A program made the position numbers and the translations under genes. The notes under the pieces are model-generated. The model saw nothing but the letters and a program-made list of their open reading frames with translations. It was not told where the DNA came from and did no database searches. Shown here in pieces: positions 34,864 through 44,343 of a DNA stretch of 64,000 nt (positions within the stretch are counted from its first letter, which is position 1; the number at the start of each line of letters is the position of its first letter). This DNA is from Gentiana macrophylla (Eukaryota > Streptophyta > Magnoliopsida > Gentianales > Gentianaceae). Location: positions 22,343,541 through 22,407,540 of the forward strand of contig CM047814.1 in the NCBI GenBank assembly GCA_026214975.1. Reading direction: 5' to 3'.

Positions 34864-35565
34864 CAAAAAAAGATGACTTAATTTAAAATATATAAAAAAG
34901 GGGAGGGGAGGAGGGGATGTGGGGCGGGGGTGTTTCAAGGTTTGCCACATTAAGTTTAAAGGGACAAAATAGGGTGATTCTGATGGAAAAGCTTAACAGG
35001 AGTTAGAGACGACAAGAATATTCGACCACACAGATTTCATCCTACGTAGGAATTTCTTATTGTAGATTTAAATCACAGAATTCAGATGTTCACACGATGC
35101 AACTCCCTATAAGGGCCTCCCCACCATAGAATAACCCAACAAAATATACAATTTGGTTGTCAAGAAAAGAACCAAAAAACACGGTCTTGACACTGAATTC
35201 GAGAAACATAGGTAGGGTTGATCTCGAGTTCAGTTGAGTTGAGCTTGTATAGCTATTAGTGGGGATGGTTTCAAAATATGTTAAACCAAACCAAACCAAA
35301 ATTAAATGGCTTGGTTCTGGTTGGCTTGAAGTTGGTTTTGGGTTCAAATCAATCTCTTACAATTTCAAGTGTTTGTTTCTCTATTCTACGTTTTGTAATA
35401 CTTTATTTTAGTATGGTAAATATGGTCTTAAGTGGAGTTAAACGTTAACCACTGTATTCACCGTCGTGAATGACATTGATGTAAAATTGTTGGCATGCAT
35501 TACCCACACTCTCGAATTTGAAAATTATGTAAGTTGTTGTGATGACGCCTCACACTGGCGGGGAG
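34864..35565. other. Intergenic, no gene recognised
   Basis: A G-rich patch at 34899-34932 is followed by ordinary AT-rich DNA. The last ~100 bases, ending CACTGGCGGGGAG, resemble the internal part and polypurine tract of the TRIM that begins at 35566. Confidence 0.4.
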
Positions 35566-35948
35566 TGTTGGGCGAGATTGCACACTCTTGAATTAATTAA
35601 GAAATATAAGAAGCGGCTTTACTACTACTACTAATTTATTTTAAGATAAACAGTAGGCGGCTGATCCTTTACATGTTATCAGAGTCGGAGGTCACGGGAT
35701 CGAACCCTGGTTGGAACATTATTTAAAAAGAAATTATGCAAGTGTTGGGACAGATTGCCCACACTTGAGGGAGGGTGTTGGGACAGATTGCCTAATCGAA
35801 CCCTGATTGGAACATTATTTGTGCTTTGCCAACACTTGAGGGGGTGTTGGAACAGATTGCACACACTATTAAAAAGATAAGGAAATAAAGTTGTGTCTTT
35901 ACTGACACCAATTGATTTTAATAGAATGGTAAGCGCTTGATCTTAACA
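35566..35948 (+). mobile_element. TRIM (miniature LTR retrotransposon), possibly tandem
   Basis: Two ~105-bp terminal repeats, 35566-35673 and 35845-35948, both starting TGTTGG and ending in CA, with shared phrases (GATTGCACAC, AATTTATTTTAA-like, GCTTGATC-like ends). Next to the left repeat lies TGTTATCAGAGTC, close to the initiator-tRNA-Met primer site. Before the right repeat lies the polypurine tract ACTTGAGGGGG. A third partial repeat with its own polypurine tract starts at about 35776. The whole is under 400 bp with no ORF, as expected of TRIMs. Confidence 0.65.
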
Positions 35949-36093
35949 AAAATCTAGCTAATAAATATCCATAAACAAATACGATGCCCCTTAAGTAAAT
36001 TATATAGTATTTCGAGTAACCGTAATGCTCCAACCATTTTTTGTAACACTAAAATACAACACACTTATGTTTATTCTTGGTCAAGTTATGAGG

Positions 36094-37246
36094 CTACAAA
36101 GTGCAACTATTTTCCTCCTCAGTGACCATGTCAGAGGAAGAGGCAAGAGGCTCATGCACCACTGAATTAGTGTTTGCTGTGATTTGAGTTTCTTGTAATT
36201 GCACCATTATACTCTCTAATACTTTGATTAACAATTTCTTGAACTCCTCTTCCTCCATTATCTTAGGTTCATCTGCATTTACTATCTTGAAAGCTTCATT
36301 TGTAACTTTGTCCATCTGCAAATGTAATGGAAAAAAAAAATCAACATCACACAACGCGACAACGATGCGGATTTGAATACATAAAAGTTTAACACATATA
36401 CATCTTCCAAACATTAATGGTTTTATTTAGAAACATAATACAGTTTCAAGTTTCTCAATGAGTACCTGAAGAACTGCACCAATAAGTGGTAAGCCAGCTG
36501 AAGGGGCTATAATATCCAAAGCTGCACGAAGATATTCGTTCGACATTTTTCCATTGGAATCTCTTGGTACGATTTGCAGAGCAAAATTTAAGGTCTGTAT
36601 ATATATATATCTCATCATGACTCATATATAAGAACATCAGAACAAATTCGTTCTAAAGGCAAATCAAGAACCGAAAAAAAAATGGTTTTAAGACACTAAC
36701 CTTATCCAACTCAAACTTATTAGACAATAGTCTTTTGATCCCACTTCCATCAAACGTGTTTTCGCTATGTGCAACGATTACTGGCTGTTCCTTGAGAAGC
36801 TTTGCTATCATCTTCCCAACTTTTTTGAAGTGAATAAAAACGGTTTCTTTCGATACAGCAGGTTGTTGAAGGTATGACTCACATGATTGCAGAGCTACAT
36901 CTATTATGTTGCTTCTCACCTATATATACACAAGAAAATTTTCCCATTCTTCTTATATCATTTAAAGGGTATGCACAAATTATTTTAAAATGCAATATAT
37001 ATATATATAAGATTCTCACCCAAGAATCATAAGCAGGAGGCATTCCTTGATCAACTGTCAGCTTCTCTAAAGCTTTAATAATGTGATCTGAATAGGATCC
37101 ATTATTTGACAATTCAATCTCTGAAAAACAGAGACCATCTCTGGTTCAAAACATGGACCTTCAAGAAATTCAAGGAGATCTTCCCCATCGATTCGAAGAA
37201 TCACGATCCCGTCTCGTTTTAAACCATCTGCCATACCATATACCAC
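36094..37246 (-). pseudogene. EF-hand-family protein gene, 3' part only
   Basis: Four exons of a plant calcium-binding EF-hand-family protein (type of Arabidopsis At4g38810, from memory): 37246-37020, 36919-36701, 36594-36466 and 36315-36094, all with GT-AG borders. Readable blocks: GMADGLKRDGIVILRIDGED and IIKALEKLTVDQGMPP (exon 1), VIVAHSENTFDGSGIKRLL (exon 2), GKMSNEYLRAALDIIAPSA (exon 3), AFKIVNADEPKIMEEEEFKK and NSVVHEPLASS (exon 4). The exon preceding 37246 should encode the canonical N-terminal EF-hands and the start codon. I find no trace of it on the minus strand up to 42 kb. One frame break (about 37121) fits loss of a T in a T run. The gene is truncated at its 5' end or its first exon is displaced. 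Function unknown beyond calcium binding in the family. Confidence 0.7.
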
Positions 37247-37874
37247 CTGGAAAACAACAAAAACATATACTTACTCAAAATAAAAGAGACCTTTTTATTT
37301 TAGGACACTGCTAAAATCGCACCACAGTCGATCTACCCGGACATCATAGTTAGAGTTTTGGGTATAAATTCGACTCGAATTTAAGGGTGCCCTTTAGAGT
37401 TTAAAACATTAAGGAGACTAAATTACTAGTCTTACTCAGAAAATGAGAAAGCTCAGTAGAGATATTACTGGAAAAGAAAATTTCAGGAGCAGAAAAGAAA
37501 AGCCACCGACTTTATTTCACTTTGATCTGCAAAGTTAATTAGTGAAACATGGTTCCAAACTTTCTACCCACTTTTATAATATCGCAACCGTCCATTTTTT
37601 TTTTTTCTTCTTTCCCATTTGAAAATGAAATCGCTTCTTACATCTTTCGCTTTATGACCAAGCTTCCCGTGTAACATGCCAACATCATCCGTGAATTTTT
37701 CTTTGCTTTTTTTTTTTTTTCCTTTTTCTTTTCCATAAATGATGGAGACAAACTGTGTCATGTTTACATCCCGCTCTCAATACCTTCTCTAGCGGTGTTT
37801 AAATAAGGAGTAATTCCACTCTCTATTAGATCGATCGCTTCGGATAACAAAACAGTTTTATTTTTTTATACAAT
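37247..37874. other. Intergenic, expected site of missing EF-hand exon
   Basis: Non-coding, with T-rich stretches at 37594 and 37709. No EF-hand loop (DxDxDG) can be read on the minus strand. Confidence 0.45.
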
Positions 37875-38046
37875 GAGGAATGACAGATGATAACAAAAAT
37901 TACACAACTGACGCCACAAACACGATCTTCCACCTTGATTTTGATGGGTCCACATCACAATCAATTAACACTCATCAAAATCGAGGATGAAAGATCACGT
38001 TGCAAGATCCGCTGTTGTGAATTTTATCGCGCTTCTATCATTACTC
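37875..38046. mobile_element. MITE copy 1 (GAGTAATGA family)
   Basis: The left end GAGGAATGACAGA and right end TCTATCATTACTC are inverted repeats. Inside, AATTACACAAC and GTTGTGAATTTT pair, and the core GATGGGTCCACATCACAATC is identical to copy 2 at 38136. Confidence 0.7.
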
Positions 38047-38135
38047 TACGGGGAAATAGGATGTTTCTATCGAGTTGTAGTTGGTTTTTTCTTTTCTGCT
38101 GAAATTAAAAATAAAATAAATAAATAAATAAAATA

Positions 38136-38309
38136 TGAGTAATGATAGAGAGCAATAACAAAATTACACAACGGATGCCATTAACACGATTTCCACCCTT
38201 GATTTTGATGGGTCCACATCACAATCAATTAACACTCATCAAAATCAAGGGTGGAAGATCAAGTTGTGACATCCGTTATGTAATTTTTGTTGTGCATCTA
38301 TCATTACTC
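38136..38309. mobile_element. MITE copy 2 (GAGTAATGA family)
   Basis: The ends GAGTAATGATAGA and TCTATCATTACTC are a perfect inverted repeat, and the arms pair over about 60 bases. It lies 89 bases after copy 1 in the same orientation. No coding capacity. Confidence 0.75.
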
Positions 38310-38558
38310 TTATACAAATGGCAATCATGCGATGACAAGGGAGCCTCTATATCAGAATTTTCCGTTTAAATAAAGTGTAAAAGCATTTCCAAGAAATTAT
38401 ACAGTATCTGATCATATTTAAGATCACCCGAATTGTGAGAGATTCGTTATGATCTCAATCTAATCAAAATCCATAGCGGAAGCACAACTTTGAAATTTGT
38501 ATGTTGGTTTTTGTAAAATCCACATCGATAAAGTAAAGTCCTGCCCATCCCCATATAA

Positions 38559-39025
38559 GTGTGAGACATAAAAGGTCTTGTCAACTCGGGTTAGCACTTT
38601 TAGACCAAGCAAGGATGGTGGTCTAAACAGTTGACCGGACATTTATGAGTCATTTAACACTACCAGACATGGGGTTTGGGGCGTTATATAGAATCAGTAT
38701 TCAGAAATGATCGTCATACTTGAACTGTCATGTACATCGTAAGAAGCGGTGAGGCCACCACTACTAATCCTATACAGAGGATTTTAAGAGACAAATCTTG
38801 GCCGTCTCCGGCCAGGATGTTTGTCCTTGTGTGAGACATAAAAGATTCATTAACTCGAAGCAAATTAAGCACTTTTAGACCAATGCGATGACAATGGTCA
38901 AGAATCGACCCGACCATTTACGACTCATTTAGCGCTATCAGCCGGGTTAATTGCATTTAGACCAGCGAGCGATGACGACTAGTCAAGAATGACTGCACTC
39001 ATTTATAACTCATTTAGCCGCTTAT
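38559..39025. repeat. Diverged ~100-bp repeat, three copies here
   Basis: Copies at about 38559-38666, 38829-38941 and 38940-39025 share GTGAGACATAAAAG, CACTTTTAGACCA and ACTCATTTAgC. A fourth lies at 42329-42433. The pattern suggests remnants of one element family; ends are not defined. Confidence 0.5.
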
Positions 39026-39306
39026 CGTAATTCAAGCCAGAAGTGCAGGCGTTAGCTTTTACAATAATTTACAAAAATACGATTAGTTAATAACTAATCT
39101 ATTCTAAAAGGATGTTTAGAGATGCATACCCAACTGAATAAGATGTTGTAGTTTTTCAGGTTGCATTTCCGAACGGCGAAAGATGGAAATCCTCTAATAT
39201 GCGGAAAATACTTGTGTGGTGAAGGAATTTGAGGTGAAGTGACGAAACGAAAGCGATCGAATCACACAATTTAAATACAGAATAAAATTATGTGATCTGT
39301 ATTTAG

Positions 39307-39333
39307 CCACACGGTGTCTTCCACACCGTGTGG
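39307..39333. other. Perfect 11-bp hairpin near a TATA-like box
   Basis: CCACACGGTGT and ACACCGTGTGG form a perfect stem around a five-base loop. CCTATATAAG lies 38 bases downstream, and ACGCAAGTTTCAAGAA is then repeated twice in tandem (39384-39415). It may be a terminus of an unrecognised transposon or a cryptic promoter. Confidence 0.5.
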
Positions 39334-40029
39334 AGACACCACACAAAAATTGCCCCGAATACGCCTATGCCTATATAAGAAAAACGCAAGTTTCAAGAAA
39401 CGCAAGTTTCAAGAAACACAATTTTCTCTCATTTCTATGATTAGTGGCGGCAAAAATTATTGTTTTGTGTTGAAAAAACTCTATTTATATACCATATCCG
39501 TCTCATAAAAAGTATTTAATTTTATATTTCACACAGATTAAGAAAGCAATTAACGTGTTGTATTTTATGTATAAATAGATATATATATACTCATATCTTA
39601 TTATAAACGCTTTGTTTTGGAATATGAAATGATTATAAAAATTAAATGTTAGAATAGTGGTATGTATTAAAACGATTAAATGACGACGGCTTTTTTAAAT
39701 AGGCATTTTGTGTGACAAATGATTTTTAAAAAGATGACACTTTTGTGGGATTTTATAGTATATATATATATATAATTTTTTTTTGAAAGGAACTATTTAT
39801 ATAATGTTAATGTAAACTCTAAGCCAATGTGAATATGAAATGAGTTTTCCTTAAAAATTTCCTTGGCTTAAAGAAAAAGAATCCAATCACAATATGAACA
39901 TAATTTTTTTATTATTTATTTATCAAATAAATAAACGCACATGTCACATTGGATAATAGAAAATTATTTCCAATTTTATATATATTATATAATTGATAAA
40001 TAATATTGTATATTAATTAAATTAAAAAC
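39334..40029. other. Intergenic, AT-rich
   Basis: A Stowaway-like phrase (ATATCCGTCTCATAAAAAGT, about 39496) suggests a MITE fragment. Otherwise nothing recognisable. Confidence 0.35.
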
Positions 40030-40250
40030 CAATTTCTGCAGAAGACTTATCATCTGTAGGCAGTATTATTGATGATTGTCATACTTTACTTCATTGTTTT
40101 GTCTCAGCTTCTTTTTTCTTTGTTAAAAGAGAGGGAAATGTCCCTGCTCATTTGTTAACTAAGGAAGGTCTCAAGTTAGGTGGATGTGTAGAATGGGGTT
40201 CTTCCCCTCCCTTCCAAGTTATTATGGTTTGTACCTCTGACACTGTTTAA
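40030..40250 (+). pseudogene. LINE RNase H C-terminal fragment
   Basis: One open stretch reads SSVGSIIDDCHTLLHCF, then FVKREGNVPAHLLTKEGL and CVEWGSSPPFQVI to a stop at 40248. This is the usual end of the RNase H-like domain encoded at the 3' end of plant LINEs. AATAAATCTT follows. Only this scrap remains. Confidence 0.65.
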
Positions 40251-40598
40251 ATAAATCTTATTAGGGGCCGGCGGCTATATAGACTTATTGACCAAAATAG
40301 TTGCTCAAATAATTTTTTGAAAAACAAATGTTGTCTATATAGTCTTTCTTATATTTTTCCCCTTACTTGCCCAAAATACCCCTATGAGTTCGAACTCGAG
40401 CTCGAACTCCCTCGCCGAACTCCCCCTCGCCGAACTCCCTCTTCTTCAACCCCAAACTCCCTCGCCGGAGCCAAGCCGGAATCCCGTCGGAACACGAATT
40501 CAAGCCGGAATCACACCCATTCACACCCAAAATCACACCCATTCAAACCAAAATCACCCCATTCGAACGAAAATGACACTAATTCGAACTCATTCCAA

Positions 40599-40619
40599 CG
40601 AAGAAGAAGAACGAAGAAG

Positions 40620-40652
<33 letters not shown>

Positions 40653-40756
40653 AGGAAAAAGAAAAAAACGAGTTTGAAATGGAGGGAGTAGAAGAAGAGA
40701 AGAAGAAGAAGAATTTGAAGAAGAAAAAGAATTCGAAGAAGAAGAAAAGAAGGAAG

Positions 40757-40788
<32 letters not shown>

Positions 40789-40860
40789 GAAGAAGAAGAA
40801 GAAGAAGAAGAAAGAAAGAAGAAGAAAAAGAAAAAAGAAGGTAGAAGAAGAAAAGATAAT
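40599..40860 (+). repeat. Long (GAA)n purine tract
   Basis: An interrupted GAA/GGA purine run of about 260 bases. The preceding 200 bases contain CTCGCCGAACTCC repeats and CACACCCATTC repeats. Similar GACTATATAG phrases border the block at about 40352 and 41002 and at 40276 (inverted), so the block may be one transposon. The short ORFs across it are low-complexity artefacts. Confidence 0.85.
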
Positions 40861-42599
40861 AGGGGGTGAATATATTCAAAATTTTTGAAATTTGAAGAAG
40901 GGAGGGAAGTTTTTGGGGGTGAATGTAGAGAGGCAATTTAGGAAACACAATAAAATCAGTTTTTATCTTTTCTTTTTTAAATAGTCAAATAGTCAAAGAC
41001 TATATAGGCAATGCAAGTTAAAAAAAAAGACTAAACAGGTAATTCCCCATCTTATTATTCCCCTAAAAAAAACAATTTCTATTTAATATATTAATGTCTC
41101 GACAACTAGATTTCATCCCGCGTGGCAGGAGCAAAAATGAAGCTCCAATAATTTGAATAAAATAATTATTGAACATATTATTTCTATCCAATCTATTAAT
41201 TCTAAAATTACGCCACCATAAATCTGATATAGAATTCTAACGATTATATATACTTCTTATTCTCAATATATATGAATGTCCACTGATATAATCATTCCAT
41301 ATAGATTACCTTCCATAGATAGTTCGAAAATAAAATAGGATAAGGTTTCGTAAACTTTCATAATCACATCTTATCATTATTTCTCATTAACCCACTAGTG
41401 ATCAATTAAATTACCAATACAAACTTCGCGAGTCAATCAGTTTCTGGGATTGACAAATAAAATTTTCGTCTTTCTACTAAGGAGGAATGAATTCCGTATC
41501 TGTGAAATATATTCTCAACTACTCATTCCCGAGCAATGTCAACGTGAAAATGATTCATATCACGTCACATAGTAATTCTTAATAAACACATCAAACTCTA
41601 TCTTGAAATGTGCAAAAGTCTGTATTCATTTCAGGATTAAGATTAATTCATATAAAATCATCTCATGATATAAAAAGATTTCTCTATCACATGATTATAT
41701 GAGAAATGCAAAAATTGGTCTGAGTCTTGTATGATTACATTATATATAAATACTCCACTAAGATATTAAATATCGACGGCCATATAAGACTCTAGTACAT
41801 TAATGATGGTTTATTCAAAAGATCACATTATTTGATTATGTTCACCACAGACTAACGTATTTTAAGTGTATCATTATAAACTTAATCATCAGTGTGGCAC
41901 ACACCAAGTATATATATGATGCGACTTAAGTGTTTTCAATGATGAATATTTAAATGTACAAAAGCAAATAATAATTTGATAAATGATTATGTTATTTATT
42001 AATAATTAAAACAATAACATAATTGTCTTTTTTGACCCTATACCTGAATGACGTAGTTGCTAGATCAATATTTTTTTTGGAAGGAGTTTGTTATATCAAT
42101 TATGAGTCAAGTAGCTTTGTAACAACGGAGTTCTGAAGCATTACAGGTGGTTTGAGAGCCGATTATTAGACGAAACTAACTTTCACGTCGTGAGCGACGG
42201 TGGGACATCTTCTAGAATTATATGATAGAGAAATAAGGGTCCTGACGAGGACGCCGGTTCTTTAAGAAGGAGAGAATGTAATAGCTCACATTGTAAAAGT
42301 GAGAAAAACATCATTAAATTATAAGGTTGAGACATAATGACCTTTGTAATTTGGGTTAACAATTTTAGGTCAAGCGAGGACGTTGAGTCGAGTGAGTGGT
42401 ACTGATCCATTATCACTCAAGTAATGCTATACATAATATTTCAAGTAATTGGATTCATTACGGCCGTACTAGATTCTAAGATATATTGTTATGTAAAAGA
42501 TATTCACTTTTTATTTCGAGTGTTTTTGCAAACTAACAAGTCGAACATATATAAGAATATTTGAGATTGACTCATATTGTATTATGAGTCAACCCTATC
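40861..42599. other. Intergenic, AT-rich, no gene recognised
   Basis: 1.7 kb without a supported gene. It contains a fourth copy of the ~100-bp repeat (42329-42433). It is possibly old retrotransposon DNA. Confidence 0.4.
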
Positions 42600-42975
42600 C
42601 AATTTTGAAACTGAGAAAAACCAGAAAGAAGCAACGCAGGAAGCAAAAACTGAAGAACATGTATGAAAAAGAACTAAACTTTTATTAATCGTGGATTTCT
42701 CTTGTATGTACATAGAAGCTCTGTCTTCTCTTATTTATAATTGAAAGAACCGAAAGATAAACTAGAAGATAAACTAGTTTATATTATTCAAAATAATTGG
42801 CCTAGATCTTGAAATTGAGATAAAGATCAAATTGAAACTCGCCAGATCTTTTATTCGGTTTTCATTTGAATTATTCTTGAGATAGAGTCCATCTTGACTT
42901 GAACTTGTGGTCCTCAGCTTACTATATCACTTCACACGCCATTTATTTGAATATTTACCAACCTTATCTCTCCAA
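42600..42975 (-). mobile_element. Probable 3' LTR of the minus-strand copia element
   Basis: It follows the end of RNase H on the minus strand, separated by the purine tract AATAAGGAGGG. The minus strand carries AATTATAAATAAGAGAAG (TATA, about 42730-42742) and a downstream AATAAAAG signal, as in a short LTR. The partner LTR lies outside the window, so the limits are estimates. Confidence 0.5.
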
Positions 42976-42985
42976 TCCCTCCTTA

Positions 42986-44343
42986 TTACGCCTCATCTTC
43001 AGTAGACATTTGTTGAGCTGTTGTCTGAACTGTATTGTGAATGTCTGAACTCTTAATACCCTCCCTCAAACTATGGCTGGGGCTAAGACATAGTTTGGTG
43101 AGGAACTGTTGAATCACATACCGGGTAACGGGTTTTGTGAAGAGATCAGCCACTTGAAGATGTGTGGGGACGTGCTTAGTGACAAGCTTGCCTTGAGCCA
43201 CTCGTTCTCGTACAAAATGGAAGTCTAGCTCAATATGTTTAGAGCGGGAGTGGAACACAGGATTTATCATTAGGTACAGAGCACTGAGATTATCACAGTA
43301 GATAGTGGGTGGTGTAGATAGCTGCAGCTGAAAGTCTGCACATAGGTACTGTAGCCAAGTGAGTTCTGCTGTGGTATGGGCCATGGCACGATATTCAGCC
43401 TCTGTGCGTTGGATCTGGAGACTGTGGCTTGCTTTTTGGCACACCAGGAGATAAGGTTAGAACCCAGAAAGGTGCAGTAACCGGTGGTGGAGCGTCTGGT
43501 GATTGGGCAGCCAGCCCAGTCAGCATCTGAATAAGCAATGAGTGTAGTTGTTGATACAGGAGTGAGCTGCAACCCTAAATGGAGGGTTCCTTTGACATAC
43601 CATGAGAGCTTTGCTGACGAGCTTGAAGTGAGCTTGAGTTGGTGCTCGTAAAAGCTGGGAAGCATAGTTGACTGCATAAGAAATGTCAGGCCTGGTGAAC
43701 GTGAGGTATTGCAAAGCACCCACCAACTGTCTTTAATATGTAGGATCAGTCATCAGGGGTGAATTTGAATCTGGCCTGGGCTTGAGTTCTAGTGGTGTAG
43801 CAACTGGCTTGCAGTCAACCATCTGTGCACGTTCTAGAATGGTTAATGCATAGTGAGTCTGAGAGAGGTGCAACCCTGAACCTGCATAAGAGATTTCTAC
43901 ACCAAGGAAATGGTGAAGAGTGCCCAAGTCCTTTATAGCAAATTCAGTATGAAGTAGCATAACAAAAGTGGAGATTAGTCTGTTATTAGATCCTGTGAGG
44001 AGCATGTCATCAACATAGAGCAATAAATATAAGCTTCCACATTCAGAATGATAAACAAACAAGGAAGGGTCTGCAAGACTACAATAGAAACCATATTTGA
44101 GAAGATAAGTACTGAATCTATCAAACCAAGCCCTAGGTGCTTGCTTTAAACCATATAAAGCTCATTTGAGTTTACACACATGATTGGGATAGTGAGGGTC
44201 TTTCATGCCTGGTGGTTGAGCCATGTAAATTTCTTCATGAACATATCCATGAAGGAAGGCATTCTTGACATCCAATTGCTTGACTTCCCAATTTTTACTG
44301 AGGGCAATAGTTAACACAAGTCTGATAGTTCCTGGTTTCACTA
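42986..44343 (-). pseudogene. Minus-strand copia pol, distal part (RT second half and RNase H)
   Basis: This continues the polyprotein interrupted at 53420. On the minus strand it starts VKPGTIRLVLTIALSKNWEV, then DVKNAFLHGYVHEEIYM, an in-frame TGA at about 44163, ALYGLKQAPRAW, and YVDD (LLLYVDDMLLTGS, about 44015). GTLHHFLGVEI and the RNase H blocks follow (AYSDADWAGC, EAEYRAMA, IYCDNLSALYL, HVPTHLQVADLFTKP). The frame changes between 43720 and 43440. It ends with CACTA, which is repeated at 53420-53424. Confidence 0.88.
44339..44343. repeat. Target-site duplication (left copy)
   Basis: CACTA directly before the TG of the gypsy LTR. The same five bases follow the other LTR at 53420-53424. 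Five bases is the usual size for LTR retrotransposon integrases. Confidence 0.9.

Noticed and set aside
40511..40948. Leucine/serine-rich ORF of 145 codons on the minus strand
   Set aside because: It is the complement of the GAA tract; the composition is pure low complexity with no gene structure.
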